Source: Polynucleobacter sp. AP-Latsch-80-C2 (GTDB lineage: Bacteria; Pseudomonadota; Gammaproteobacteria; Burkholderiales; Burkholderiaceae). From it: DNA of 64,000 bases. Position 1 is the first letter of the stretch, and every line of letters begins with the position of its first letter. A program made the position numbers and the translations under genes. Of the stretch, positions 16,712-26,338 are shown piece by piece. The stretch covers positions 124,001 to 188,000 of the forward strand of contig NZ_JACVOY010000003.1 of the NCBI RefSeq assembly GCF_018882185.1, written 5' to 3'. The notes under the pieces are model-generated. The model did not search any database. It was not told the origin of the DNA and saw only the letters and a list, made by a program, of their open reading frames with translations.

Positions 16712-17878
16712 TTAGTTTTTGCGGTGTTTTTTCAGAATTCCCACAAAAGCCTTGGCTATACGGCCAATATCCTCATTTGTCATAGCGGGGAAGAGGGGTA
16801 GCGTAAGAATCGATCGGCCAATGCGATTGGCAATCGGGGTATCTGCCGCTTGATAGCCTAAATTCTTGTATAGGGTGAAGCCGGTAATGATGGGGTAATG
16901 CACGCCAGTGCCAATCCCAAGTTCTTTTAACTCGGTCATCACCTGGCCGCGATCAACTGTGAGTTGCTCCAGAGGTAGCAGTACTTGAAACATATGCCAG
17001 TTCGTTTCAGTAAAGTTTTCTACAGGAAGTTCTAAGCCTAAGTCATGCAATCCTGCGCTTTGCAGTTCACTGCGAAGTATATCAAAGTATTGGCGTGCAA
17101 GTTCTGCGCGTCTAGATTGGTAAGCAGGCAATTGTTTGAGTTGCTCAAGTCCAATCGCTGCATTTACATCAGTGAGATTGTCTTTGCCACCCAGCACATC
17201 AACATCCATTCCATCCATTCCTTGACGGGTAAGTCCTTGCAGGCGGAATTTCTCAGCAAGTTTCGCTTCATCGGCATTGTTGAGAACAAGACAACCACCT
17301 TCAACAGTAGTGAGATTTTTATTGGCTTGAAAACTAAAACTGACTAGATCGCCAAAGCTGCCAATCTTCTTGTCTTGCCACTGTGAGCCAAAGGCCTGTG
17401 CTGCATCTTCAATCACACGCAGCTCGTATTGTTGGGCTAGGGCGTAGAGTTGATCCATATCTACAGGTAATCCAGCTAAATACACCGGCATGATGGCTCG
17501 AGTCTTGGGGGTAATTGCCGCAGCTAATTTATTGAGATCGATATTGCGTGTGACAGGATCAATATCAACAAAGACGGGTTTAGCGCCTACAGATAAAACG
17601 ACATTAGAGGTGGCAACCCACGATATTGGGGTCGTAATCACTTCATCGCCTTCACCAATGCCCGCAACTTGCAAGGCTATCTTCATGGTTGCAGTGCCAT
17701 TAGCAAAGCAGCGAACTGGACGACCACCAAAATATTCAGAAAGCGTTGCTTCGAACTCGGCAAGCTTTGGTCCTGACGTCACCCAACCAGAGCGGAGAAC
17801 CTCGGCTACAGCATCAATCGTCTCTTGATTAAAGCTGGGGCGGGTAAAGGGAATAAATGTAGGTTGAGATGCTGACAT
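16712..17878 (-). CDS. arnB: UDP-4-amino-4-deoxy-L-arabinose aminotransferase
   Basis: PLP-dependent DegT/DnrJ/EryC1 enzyme that aminates UDP-4-keto-pentose using glutamate. The 388 residues start with FIPFTRPSFNQETIDAV. The PLP phosphate and ring contacts lie in FANGTATMKIAL and VIEDAAQAFGS. The Schiff-base lysine is in SFSFQANKNLTTVEGG. The C-terminal part GTGVHYPIITGFTLYKNLGY is typical of ArnB. It sits nine bases after arnT on the minus strand, in the arn operon. Confidence 0.93.
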   Translation of the reverse strand: MSASQPTFIPFTRPSFNQETIDAVAEVLRSGWVTSGPKLAEFEATLSEYFGGRPVRCFANGTATMKIALQVAGIGEGDEVITTPISWVATSNVVLSVGAKPVFVDIDPVTRNIDLNKLAAAITPKTRAIMPVYLAGLPVDMDQLYALAQQYELRVIEDAAQAFGSQWQDKKIGSFGDLVSFSFQANKNLTTVEGGCLVLNNADEAKLAEKFRLQGLTRQGMDGMDVDVLGGKDNLTDVNAAIGLEQLKQLPAYQSRRAELARQYFDILRSELQSAGLHDLGLELPVENFTETNWHMFQVLLPLEQLTVDRGQVMTELKELGIGTGVHYPIITGFTLYKNLGYQAADTPIANRIGRSILTLPLFPAMTNEDIGRIAKAFVGILKKHRKN

Positions 17879-17887
17879 GATGGGCCT

Positions 17888-19582
17888 TTATTGTGGCAAG
17901 GAGCTAGCGTTATCGGGATGTTTCACAATCACCCTTCTAGAATCTCGATCTACTTCTTGCATTGGAAAGTTGATCTTCTGTAAAGCAGTGTATTGCTCTG
18001 GAACCATTAATGCATATGCGCTTTGATCTTCTTTCCAGCGCTCCATGAAGGCGCTCAATGTCGGCATCCATAGTTCTGGTTCTTGATTCACGCCAAATTC
18101 CAACTCATCTGGCGATTCCACCATGATCATGGTGCGGCCAAGATAAAAGGGTACGGTGTGATCGAGCATGCGAACAGAATAGATGTCTGCATTTGCCGGG
18201 ATTAATGTTTTCACACGCTGTGCTAGATCAATGCCAGATACTGCACGACCTAATGTTTCATGACCTGTTCCCGCAATGATGGTGCAAAGCGAAAGGCCAA
18301 TCGCAAAGCTGAGAATGCTGCCAAGGCCATTGCGTGCGCTTTGCCAAGTTGCCAGCACGCTAAAGATAATCAGCGCAATAAGGGCAGTAATGACCCAATA
18401 AACATATTGAGCATAAGCTTCAATTTCATCGGGCCTTGCTTGAATGCTAATTTCTGAAATAAAGAAAAAGCCAACACAACCCAAGAGCGCAAAGCCGAGT
18501 GTTTGTAGTTTCCAAGGAAGATGAAGTGAATTGCTATTTCCTAGTAGACGATCTAAGCGAGCGCCAATGAGCATAGCTAGTGCCGGAAAGACTGGAATGA
18601 TGTAGCCAGGCAACTTAGAGCGCGAGACGCTGAAGAAGGCAAAGATCACCACAAACCAACACACTAATAACCAGCCGCTAGAGAACTCACGTTTACGTTC
18701 TGTCCAGGCCTGCGCAATTGCGCCAGGGATTTGGAAGATCCAAGGCAGGATGCCAATCAGCAGTAATGGTACGAAGTAATAAATGGGGCCAGTTCTACTG
18801 TGGGCATCCTCAGTAAAGCGTTGCAGATGTTCATGGATAAAAAAGAATTCTAAAAATTCTGGATTGCGTTGAGCAATCAATACAAACCAAGGCGCGGTAA
18901 TGATTAAGAAAAGAATTGTGCCGCTGATTAAGTGGAGGCGCGTCCAGATTTTCCAATCCCAAACACTGATTGAATAAGCAACAAATACCATTGCCGGAAT
19001 GGCGGCGCCGATAACACCTTTAGAGAGTGTTGCGAGAGCCATCATGCTCCAGCAGACCCACATCCAATTTCGACAAACATTTTTACTTTGGGCGGTCTGA
19101 GCTAATAAAAGTGCGCACAGTGCACTCATTAAAAATGCTGAGAGCGCCATATCTAATGAGTTGAAGTGACCGCTAATAATCCACATGGGGCTAGAGGCAA
19201 GTACCAGCGCTCCAAGCCAACCAGCTCTGGCGTTATAAATTTTTGCCCCAGTAAAGCCGATCACTAAGATAGTTAAAAAGCCAGTGATAGCCGTCCAAAG
19301 ACGGGCTTGCCATTCGCCCAAGCCAAATGCTTGAAATGCAACAGCAGTAGCCCAAATTTGGAGGGGTGGTTTTTCAAAGTATTTGTAGCCGTTATAGCGA
19401 GGCGTAATCCAATCGCCAGTGACGAGCATCTCGCGCGCCATTTCTGCATAGCGACCCTCATCGGATGGAATGAGGTGGCGGTAATTGAGGGTGCCAAACC
19501 AGATCAAGCCATAAACGAGCACCAAGAGCAAAATTTTGCCAGGATGTAATGCTGATGACTGGCGAATTTGCCCAAACTGCAT
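17888..19582 (-). CDS. arnT: ArnT-like lipid A aminoarabinose transferase (GT39 family)
   Basis: Predicted to attach L-Ara4N from undecaprenyl phosphate to lipid A phosphates on the periplasmic face, which lowers negative charge and polymyxin binding. The 564 residues have about a dozen membrane helices. The first periplasmic loop has the GT39 acidic motif RHLIPSDEGRYAEMAREM. A soluble C-terminal domain ends the protein (about 430-560). Its family also includes other sugar transferases, but the full set of arn genes directly downstream supports ArnT. Its start overlaps the stop of the upstream Mth938-like gene by one base. Confidence 0.9.
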   Translation of the reverse strand: MQFGQIRQSSALHPGKILLLVLVYGLIWFGTLNYRHLIPSDEGRYAEMAREMLVTGDWITPRYNGYKYFEKPPLQIWATAVAFQAFGLGEWQARLWTAITGFLTILVIGFTGAKIYNARAGWLGALVLASSPMWIISGHFNSLDMALSAFLMSALCALLLAQTAQSKNVCRNWMWVCWSMMALATLSKGVIGAAIPAMVFVAYSISVWDWKIWTRLHLISGTILFLIITAPWFVLIAQRNPEFLEFFFIHEHLQRFTEDAHSRTGPIYYFVPLLLIGILPWIFQIPGAIAQAWTERKREFSSGWLLVCWFVVIFAFFSVSRSKLPGYIIPVFPALAMLIGARLDRLLGNSNSLHLPWKLQTLGFALLGCVGFFFISEISIQARPDEIEAYAQYVYWVITALIALIIFSVLATWQSARNGLGSILSFAIGLSLCTIIAGTGHETLGRAVSGIDLAQRVKTLIPANADIYSVRMLDHTVPFYLGRTMIMVESPDELEFGVNQEPELWMPTLSAFMERWKEDQSAYALMVPEQYTALQKINFPMQEVDRDSRRVIVKHPDNASSLPQ

Positions 19583-19959
19583 TAGACAGGCTCCACAATC
19601 AAAGCTAAGAGAACCTGGCGTCCTTCGCCCACCAAAATATTGTAGGTGCGACAGGCGGCTTGAGAATTCATGATCTCATAGCCAATCTTGGCAGAAATGA
19701 GGGTTTTTAAGAGTTCTGGGCTGGGAAAGCGTTGGCGACTTCCGGTACCAATGAGGATTAATTCAGGTTTTAAATCCACCATTTGCGCGAAGTGATTGGC
19801 CGCTAGCCCTTCAAATGACTGGACTGGCCACTCGGAGATGGCGCCATCAGAGCTAAGTAGTACAGCATGGGTATACGGAGTTTGATTGATCTCCACGTAG
19901 CCAGGCCCGTAGCCGGTGATCGTATTGGCTCCAGAATGGGGGTCAGATTGCAGCTTCAA
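19582..19959 (-). CDS. Mth938-like domain protein (DUF498)
   Basis: A 125-residue protein of the Mth938/NDUFAF3-like fold, recognised from the order HAVLLSSDGAISEWPVQS, then PELILIGTGSRQRFPSPELL and the late GYEIMNSQAACRTYNILVGE segment. A GTGSRQRF glycine-rich loop is the most conserved part. No catalytic activity is known for bacterial members. Some homologues act in respiratory complex I assembly in mitochondria. It is the first gene of the arn transcription unit and touches arnT, but a role in lipid A modification is not implied by the family. Confidence 0.82.
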   Translation of the reverse strand: MKLQSDPHSGANTITGYGPGYVEINQTPYTHAVLLSSDGAISEWPVQSFEGLAANHFAQMVDLKPELILIGTGSRQRFPSPELLKTLISAKIGYEIMNSQAACRTYNILVGEGRQVLLALIVEPV

Positions 19960-20038
19960 GTGGACTCTCTGTCATAATTATGTGGATTATAGCTAGCTGT
20001 TTTTTCTCAGATTTCAAGAACTTACCCTTTAATTTATC

Positions 20039-21295
20039 GTGAAACCTATCCTAAAGTCCCAAAAACTCGATAACGTCTGTTACGACATTCGTGGGCCAGT
20101 GCTTGAGCTTGCTCAACGCATGGAGGAAGAGGGTCACAAAATCATCAAATTAAACATTGGAAATGTAGGGGTATTTGGCTTTGATCCCCCTGAAGAAATT
20201 CAGTTGGACATGATCCGAAATTTAAGCAATGCCTCTGCTTATTCGGACTCCAAAGGCATTTTTGCTGCTCGTAAAGCCATCATGCAGTATTGCCAGGAAA
20301 AGGGTATCCAAGGCGTAGCATTGGATGATGTCTACACCGGTAATGGCGTGTCAGAACTCATCGTGCTTTCCATGAATGCTTTGCTGAATGACAGCGATGA
20401 AGTTTTAGTACCTGCACCAGATTACCCGCTATGGACTGCAGCAGTGAGTCTATCTGGTGGCACTCCAGTTCACTATCTTTGTGATGAGTCCAAAGAATGG
20501 GCGCCTGACCTAGCAGATCTTCGCAAAAGAATTACACCGCGCACTAAAGCGATTGTGGTGATTAATCCTAACAATCCTACGGGTGCGATTTATTCAAAAG
20601 AAGTTTTGCTTGAGCTGACTAATATTGCTCGCGAGCATGGACTCATTTTGTTTGCGGATGAGATTTACGACAAGATGTTGTACGACGCAGAGAAACATGT
20701 TTCTTTAGCTTCCCTCTCTACCGACGTAGTCGTGATTACCTTTAATGGCCTTTCTAAGAATTACCGCTCATGTGGCTACCGTGCAGGCTGGATGGTGGTC
20801 TCCGGTGATAAAGAAATGGTACGCGACTACATTGAGGGTCTCAATATGTTGGCCTCAATGCGTCTGTGTGCAAACGTGCCAGGGCAGTATGCAATTCAAA
20901 CTGCTCTAGGCGGCTATCAAAGTATTAATGATCTTGTCGGTGAAGGTGGTCGTTTAGCAAAGCAGCGCGATCTTGCTTGGAAACTGATTACTGAAATTCC
21001 GGGCGTATCTTGTGTAAAACCAAAATCCGCTTTGTACCTATTTCCAAAATTAGACCCTGAGATGTATCCCATCGAAGATGATCAGCAGTTTGTAGCTGAT
21101 CTTCTAAAGGAAGAGAAAGTATTGTTGGTGCAGGGCTCTGGATTTAACTGGGGCAAGCCTGATCACTTCCGCGTAGTGTTCTTACCTCATGAAGATGTTC
21201 TTAAGGAAGCTATTAGCCGCCTTGCCCGTTTTCTAGAGCGTTATCGTCAAAAGCATGGCCGTAAGGCTTCTTCAACTGTAGCAAAGGCATCATGA
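20039..21295 (+). CDS. alaA: glutamate-pyruvate aminotransferase, AlaA type
   Basis: PLP-dependent aminotransferase that makes alanine from pyruvate and glutamate. The 418 residues closely resemble E. coli AlaA throughout: LDNVCYDIRGPVLELA at the start, NGVSELIVLSMNALL, VPAPDYPLWTAAVSLSGG and NPNNPTGAIYSKE. The PLP lysine is in ITFNGLSKNYRSCGYRAGW. ANVPGQYAIQTALGGYQSI follows. The start is GTG at 20039. The C-terminal tail extends about 15 residues past the family end. The stop overlaps hom by four bases, and alaA-hom-thrC is a common betaproteobacterial string. Confidence 0.94.
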   Translation: MKPILKSQKLDNVCYDIRGPVLELAQRMEEEGHKIIKLNIGNVGVFGFDPPEEIQLDMIRNLSNASAYSDSKGIFAARKAIMQYCQEKGIQGVALDDVYTGNGVSELIVLSMNALLNDSDEVLVPAPDYPLWTAAVSLSGGTPVHYLCDESKEWAPDLADLRKRITPRTKAIVVINPNNPTGAIYSKEVLLELTNIAREHGLILFADEIYDKMLYDAEKHVSLASLSTDVVVITFNGLSKNYRSCGYRAGWMVVSGDKEMVRDYIEGLNMLASMRLCANVPGQYAIQTALGGYQSINDLVGEGGRLAKQRDLAWKLITEIPGVSCVKPKSALYLFPKLDPEMYPIEDDQQFVADLLKEEKVLLVQGSGFNWGKPDHFRVVFLPHEDVLKEAISRLARFLERYRQKHGRKASSTVAKAS

Positions 21296-22602
21296 AACCG
21301 ATTCAAGTAGGTCTATTAGGTATTGGCACTGTTGGTGGTGGCGTATTCACTGTTCTCGAACGTAACCAAGATGAAATTAAACGCCGCGCTGGTCGTGGTA
21401 TTCGCATCAATACAGTTGCCGATCTTAATGTAGAGCGTGCGAAAGAGCTTGTGAAAGATCGCGCACAAGTGGTCAGCGATGCTCGCGCCGTTATTAATAA
21501 CCCTGAAATCGATATCGTTGTTGAGTTGATTGGTGGCTACGGCATTGCTAAAGATTTAGTGCTAGAGGCTATTGCCGCAGGCAAGCATGTGGTGACAGCG
21601 AATAAGGCTCTGATCGCAGTACACGGTAATGAAATTTTTAAAGCAGCCCACGCTAAAGGCGTCATGGTTGCATTCGAAGCTGCAGTTGCTGGCGGCATTC
21701 CGATTATTAAGGCGTTGCGCGAAGGTTTAACTGCGAATCGAATCGAGTGGATTGCCGGCATTATTAACGGCACAACCAATTTCATTCTTTCAGAAATGCG
21801 TGACAAAGGCTTGGACTTTGAAACCGTTCTCAAAGAAGCGCAACGTTTAGGTTATGCAGAGGCTGATCCAACATTTGATATTGAAGGTATTGACGCAGCT
21901 CATAAAGCGACCATCATGAGTGCGATTGCCTTTGGTATTCCAATGCAGTTTGAAAAGGCTCACGTTGAAGGTATCACCAAGTTAGCTGCTATTGATATTC
22001 GTTATGCAGAGCAATTAGGCTACCGTATTAAGTTATTGGGTATTGCTAAGAAGACCACAACTGGCGTTGAGTTGCGCGTGCACCCAACCTTGATTCCTTC
22101 TAAGCGTTTAATCGCTAACGTTGAAGGCGCAATGAATGCGGTTCAAGTATTTGGCGACGCAGTGGGAACTACTTTGTACTACGGTAAAGGTGCTGGCTCT
22201 GAGCCAACTGCATCTGCGGTGATTGCAGATTTAGTGGATATCACGCGTTTGTTGAGTGCCGATGCTGCGCATCGTGTGCCTTATTTGGCGTTCCAGCCAG
22301 ACGCTGTTCAAGACACTCCAGTCTTGCCGATTGGCGAAATTACGACCAGTTACTATCTGCGTTTACGTGTAGCAGATCAAGCGGGTGTGTTGGCTGACAT
22401 CACGAAAATCTTGGCAGCGCATGGTGTTTCGATTGATGCGCTCTTGCAAAAAGAGGCGGATGAGGGTGAAAGCCAAACCGATTTGGTTGCTTTGACTCAT
22501 GAGACCAAAGAGAAGAACATGCTTGCCGCTATTAAAGAGATTCAGAATCTCAAAACTGTTGCCGGCGAAGTAGTGAAGATCCGCTTAGAAAATTTGTCTT
22601 AA
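21292..22602 (+). CDS. hom: homoserine dehydrogenase
   Basis: Reduces aspartate semialdehyde to homoserine for threonine and methionine synthesis. The 436 residues show the NAD(P) loop GIGTVGGGVF at 8-17, VVTANKALIAVHGNEIF, the catalytic region GIINGTTNFILSEM and AEADPTFDIEGIDAAHK. A C-terminal ACT domain (YYLRLRVADQAGVLADITKIL, about 350-430) is usually the site of threonine feedback inhibition. ATGA overlap with alaA implies translational coupling. thrC follows nine bases later. Confidence 0.97.
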   Translation: MKPIQVGLLGIGTVGGGVFTVLERNQDEIKRRAGRGIRINTVADLNVERAKELVKDRAQVVSDARAVINNPEIDIVVELIGGYGIAKDLVLEAIAAGKHVVTANKALIAVHGNEIFKAAHAKGVMVAFEAAVAGGIPIIKALREGLTANRIEWIAGIINGTTNFILSEMRDKGLDFETVLKEAQRLGYAEADPTFDIEGIDAAHKATIMSAIAFGIPMQFEKAHVEGITKLAAIDIRYAEQLGYRIKLLGIAKKTTTGVELRVHPTLIPSKRLIANVEGAMNAVQVFGDAVGTTLYYGKGAGSEPTASAVIADLVDITRLLSADAAHRVPYLAFQPDAVQDTPVLPIGEITTSYYLRLRVADQAGVLADITKILAAHGVSIDALLQKEADEGESQTDLVALTHETKEKNMLAAIKEIQNLKTVAGEVVKIRLENLS

Positions 22603-22611
22603 TTTAAATAC

Positions 22612-24054
22612 ATGCGTTATCAATCAACCCGTGGCAATAGCCCGCAACAAACTTTTCTAGAAATTCTGTTGGGTGGTTTGGCCCCTGATGGTGGCTTGTA
22701 TTTGCCAACCCAATATCCTAAGGTCACTGCAGCCCAACTAGATTCATGGCGCGGCATGCCTTATGCAGATCTTGCGTATGAGATCTTGAGTTTGTATTGC
22801 GACGATATCCCTGAGGATGACTTGCGTGCGCTCTTGCGCAAAACATATACCGAGCAGGTCTATTGCAATGGGCGCCCTCAAGATAATGCCAAAGACATCA
22901 CGCCTTTGCATTGGTTGGGTGAAGAACAGGGTACGCGTATTGGGTTGCTCAGCCTTTCCAATGGTCCAACCTTAGCCTTCAAGGATATGGCCATGCAGTT
23001 ATTGGGCAACCTTTTTGAATATGCCTTAAAGAAAAAAGGCCAGCACCTGAATATTTTGGGCGCCACCTCTGGTGATACGGGTAGTGCTGCTGAATACGCA
23101 ATGCGCGGCAAAGAGGGCGTCAAAGTATTTATGTTGTCTCCACGAGGCAAGATGAGCTCATTTCAGTCGGCACAAATGTATTCCTTGCAAGATCCCAATA
23201 TTTTTAACTTAGCAGTGGCTGGCGTCTTTGATGATTGCCAAGATATTGTTAAGGCGGTCAGCAATGACCATGAGTACAAAGCAAAGCATCAGATCGGTAC
23301 TGTGAATTCGATTAACTGGGGTCGTGTTGTTGCACAGGTGGTCTATTACTTCCAGGGTTATTTATTGGCCACGAAGTCTAGTGCCGAGAAAGTGTCCTTT
23401 ACTGTTCCGTCTGGTAACTTTGGTAATGTCTGCGCAGGTCATATTGCTCGCATGATGGGATTACCTATTGAGCATTTGATTGTGGCAACTAATGAGAATG
23501 ATGTCTTAGATGAATTCTTTCGTACTGGTGTTTATCGTGCACGCAAGTCGGCTGAGACGCTCCATACCTCTAGTCCTTCGATGGATATCTCTAAAGCCAG
23601 TAACTTTGAGCGCTTCGTGTTTGACTTTATGGGTCAAGACGGCAAAGCAACGGCGGCCATGTTTAAGAAAGTCGACGAAACTGGTGGCTTTGATATCTCA
23701 AAAGATGCTGTATTTAAGGAGCTCGGTCAATACGGCTTTCAATCTGGCCGTAGCACCCATACCAATCGCCTAGAAACCATTCGCGATATTGAGAAGCAAT
23801 ATGGTGTCATGATTGATACACATACTGCAGATGGCGTCAAGGTTGCCCGTGAGCATTTGCAAGCAGGAGTCCCCATGTTGGTTCTGGAGACTGCACTGCC
23901 GATTAAGTTTGAAGAAACGATTCAAGAGGCCTTAGGTCGTCCTGCTGAATGCCCACCAGCCTTTAAAGACATCAAATCGAAGCCGCAGCGTGTAGAAAAT
24001 ATTGATGCCGATGTCAATCAAGTAAAAGCATTTATTACTGCACACCTCAACTAA
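22612..24054 (+). CDS. thrC: threonine synthase
   Basis: PLP enzyme converting O-phosphohomoserine to threonine. The 480 residues are of the longer (yeast and proteobacterial) threonine synthase type. It begins MRYQSTRGNSPQQTFLE and has GGLAPDGGLYLP. The PLP lysine is in LSNGPTLAFKDMAMQLLG, the phosphate-binding loop in GATSGDTGSAAEYAM, and FTVPSGNFGNVCAGH follows. It completes the hom-thrC pair. Nine bases separate it from hom, with no obvious terminator before moeA. Confidence 0.97.
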   Translation: MRYQSTRGNSPQQTFLEILLGGLAPDGGLYLPTQYPKVTAAQLDSWRGMPYADLAYEILSLYCDDIPEDDLRALLRKTYTEQVYCNGRPQDNAKDITPLHWLGEEQGTRIGLLSLSNGPTLAFKDMAMQLLGNLFEYALKKKGQHLNILGATSGDTGSAAEYAMRGKEGVKVFMLSPRGKMSSFQSAQMYSLQDPNIFNLAVAGVFDDCQDIVKAVSNDHEYKAKHQIGTVNSINWGRVVAQVVYYFQGYLLATKSSAEKVSFTVPSGNFGNVCAGHIARMMGLPIEHLIVATNENDVLDEFFRTGVYRARKSAETLHTSSPSMDISKASNFERFVFDFMGQDGKATAAMFKKVDETGGFDISKDAVFKELGQYGFQSGRSTHTNRLETIRDIEKQYGVMIDTHTADGVKVAREHLQAGVPMLVLETALPIKFEETIQEALGRPAECPPAFKDIKSKPQRVENIDADVNQVKAFITAHLN

Positions 24055-24073
24055 CAATATTTAAGTAATTGCG

Positions 24074-25315
24074 ATGACAAAGCCACCGATGTTGACCGCA
24101 CAGCAGGCTTTAGACCATCTGCTTTCGCATGCTAAGGCCGTTGAGCAGAGCGAGGATGTTCCAATGCAAGCAGCGCTCGGTCGCGTGCTTGCAAAGAGTG
24201 TCAATAGTCTAGTTGATGTACCGCCTTTAGATAACACTTCCATGGATGGGTATGCAGTGCGCTGCGCTGATACGGCTACTCCAGGGCAAATACTCAGGAT
24301 TGCGCAGCGTATTCCCGCAGGTTCGGTAGGAACACCATTAGAGCCTGGAACTGCTGCCAGAATATTCACAGGGGCACCTGTGCCTACTGGTGCTGATGCG
24401 GTAGTGATGCAAGAAGATTGCGTAACTCCTGAGGGCGTAAGCGATCAGGTTCAAGTCAATATTGCGCCTACACAAGGACAGTGGATCCGACCCAGGGGTG
24501 AAGATTTAACCGCAGGTAAAACTGCCTTAGTGGCAGGAACATTTTTGCGCCCACAAGAATTGGGTGTAGCCGCATCTGCAGGATTGACGCATTTAAATGT
24601 TAAGCGTCGCGTCAAGGTTGCTGCGTTCTTCACTGGTGATGAATTGGCTTTGCCTGGCGAGCCACTGAAACCCGGCGGAATTTATAACTCCAATCGCGAT
24701 ACTTTATTGGCGTGCCTCAAGTCTTTAGGTTGTGATGCTACTGACCTAGGTATTGTTCCGGATCGCTTGGACGCTACCAAGCAAGCATTGCGTCAAGCGA
24801 GCAAGGATCACGATCTCATTATTACCTCTGGTGGCGTATCAGTTGGTGAGGAGGATCACATTAAACCTGCTGTAACAGCTGAAGGTAGATTGGATCTTTG
24901 GCAAATCGCCATCAAGCCTGGCAAGCCGCTGGCATTTGGAGCAGTCCGAAAATCTGAGAAGCCTGAAGATGGCGAAGCTTGGTTTATTGGCCTTCCTGGA
25001 AATCCTGTTTCTAGTTTTGTGACCTTCCTATTATTTGTGCGCCCATTTATTTTGAAGCTACAAGGACGTGATGTAGGTCCCATGCAGTCATATCCTATGC
25101 GTGCGGATTTTGATTGGCTCAAGGCAGATCGTCGTAATGAATTCTTACGCGTTAAGCTGAATGATCAAGGTGGTCTGGATTTATTCCCGAATCAGAGCTC
25201 TGGCGTTCTCACCAGTGCATCTTGGGGTGATGGCTTAGTAGATTGCCCTCCAGGCCAGCCTATCAAGTCTGGCGATCTCGTGAAGTACATTCCGTTTAAT
25301 GCACTTCTAGCTTAA
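24074..25315 (+). CDS. moeA: molybdopterin molybdotransferase
   Basis: MoeA inserts molybdate into adenylated molybdopterin. The 413 residues have VDVPPLDNTSMDGYAVR near the start, RIFTGAPVPTGADAVVMQED, and the MoaB/Mog-like domain with GGIYNSNRDTLLACL and the TSGGVSVGEEDHI loop. It also has FIGLPGNPVSSFVTF. It begins 19 bases after thrC and is followed by moaD and moaE, so the three make a small molybdenum cofactor unit. Confidence 0.96.
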   Translation: MTKPPMLTAQQALDHLLSHAKAVEQSEDVPMQAALGRVLAKSVNSLVDVPPLDNTSMDGYAVRCADTATPGQILRIAQRIPAGSVGTPLEPGTAARIFTGAPVPTGADAVVMQEDCVTPEGVSDQVQVNIAPTQGQWIRPRGEDLTAGKTALVAGTFLRPQELGVAASAGLTHLNVKRRVKVAAFFTGDELALPGEPLKPGGIYNSNRDTLLACLKSLGCDATDLGIVPDRLDATKQALRQASKDHDLIITSGGVSVGEEDHIKPAVTAEGRLDLWQIAIKPGKPLAFGAVRKSEKPEDGEAWFIGLPGNPVSSFVTFLLFVRPFILKLQGRDVGPMQSYPMRADFDWLKADRRNEFLRVKLNDQGGLDLFPNQSSGVLTSASWGDGLVDCPPGQPIKSGDLVKYIPFNALLA

Positions 25316-25333
25316 TCGGTTTACGATTACCCC

Positions 25334-25591
25334 ATGAAGCTCGAATTAAAATTCTTTGCCTCCATACGTGAGGCCCTCAAAGTATCTGAGGAAAATCTCG
25401 CTGTGCCAGACTCCATTAAAACGATTGCGCAACTCCGTATTTATTTAGCGGATCGTGGCGGGGTTTGGGCAGAAGTTTTAGCCGAGAGTAAGGTACTGCG
25501 CTGTGCATTGAATCATCAGATGGTAGACGCCAATACTCCCTTGCAAGAGGGTGCTGAAATTGCTTTTTTCCCGCCGGTAACCGGAGGATAA
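25334..25591 (+). CDS. moaD: molybdopterin synthase small subunit
   Basis: MoaD is a ubiquitin-fold sulfur carrier whose C-terminal glycine is thiocarboxylated and donates sulfur to form the dithiolene of molybdopterin. The 85-residue protein starts MKLELKFFASIREAL and ends in the required double glycine (FFPPVTGG). It lies 18 bases after moeA and one base before moaE, its partner subunit. Confidence 0.96.
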   Translation: MKLELKFFASIREALKVSEENLAVPDSIKTIAQLRIYLADRGGVWAEVLAESKVLRCALNHQMVDANTPLQEGAEIAFFPPVTGG

Positions 25592-25592
25592 A

Positions 25593-26048
25593 TTGACTAT
25601 CCGTATTCAGGAAAAGGATTTTGATCTCGGCGCTGAAATTGCAGTGCTACGCAAAGGCGATCCTCGTATTGGAGCCGTCGTCAGTTTTTTAGGTACTGTG
25701 CGTGATATGAATGAGGGTAGTGAAGTTCAAGAGCTGACCTTAGAACATTACGCGGGCATGACTGAAAAAGCCCTAGAGAAAATCTTGAGCCAGGCTAAAT
25801 CCCGCTGGGATATCTATCAAGCTTTGGTGATCCACCGCATTGGCCTATTGCTTCCTGAGGATCAAATTGTGTTGGTTGCTGTGACCAGCGCACATCGGGG
25901 TGAGGCATTTGCTGCTTGTGAGTTCATCATGGATTACCTGAAGACCGCAGCGCCATTTTGGAAAAAAGAGAACACTCCAGAAGGTACTCGCTGGGTCGAT
26001 GCCCGAGTCACTGACGATGCTGCAATGGCTCGTTGGGAAAAGAAGTAG
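25593..26048 (+). CDS. moaE: molybdopterin synthase large subunit
   Basis: Catalytic subunit that converts precursor Z to molybdopterin with MoaD. The 151 residues contain VVSFLGTVRDMN with the conserved arginine, LTLEHYAGMTEKAL, VIHRIGLLLPEDQIVLVAV and SAHRGEAFAACEFIMDYLK. The catalytic lysine falls in FWKKE. The start is TTG at 25593, right after the moaD stop, with AGGAG in the end of moaD serving as ribosome site. Confidence 0.95.
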   Translation: MTIRIQEKDFDLGAEIAVLRKGDPRIGAVVSFLGTVRDMNEGSEVQELTLEHYAGMTEKALEKILSQAKSRWDIYQALVIHRIGLLLPEDQIVLVAVTSAHRGEAFAACEFIMDYLKTAAPFWKKENTPEGTRWVDARVTDDAAMARWEKK

Positions 26049-26055
26049 ACCTTAC

Positions 26056-26301
26056 TTAACTGCCTTTAAAAAAAGCGAGCTTTTCAGATCTAGGCAATTG
26101 TTTCAATTTGGCTTCAGCCTTGGAGGCCTCAGATCGATCGGGGTGCTCTTGTGTTGCCAAAAGGATTACTGGTCTTCGCGATCTTGTATAGCGGGCACCT
26201 TGCCCCGAGTTATGGGCTTCCAATCGATGTTCTAGTCGATTGGTGATGCCGGCATAGAAGGTGCCATCAGAGCATTTCAGGAGGTAAACAAGCCAGGTCA
26301 A
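26056..26301 (-). CDS. small GIY-YIG domain protein
   Basis: An 81-residue single-domain GIY-YIG protein of the UPF0213/YhbQ kind. The nuclease signature is WLVYLLKCSDGTFYAGITN at 3-21, with a conserved arginine in LEHRLEAHNSGQGARYTRSRRP and the late catalytic Glu in SEASKAEAKLKQL. Family members are putative DNA endonucleases of unknown role. The start is TTG at 26301, and no ATG gives the full domain. It converges on moaE, only seven bases apart, and is unrelated in position to uvrC. Confidence 0.88.
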   Translation of the reverse strand: MTWLVYLLKCSDGTFYAGITNRLEHRLEAHNSGQGARYTRSRRPVILLATQEHPDRSEASKAEAKLKQLPRSEKLAFFKGS

Positions 26302-26338
26302 AATAGTTGAAATTAGGGTTAAAAAGGCCTTAAAAATG

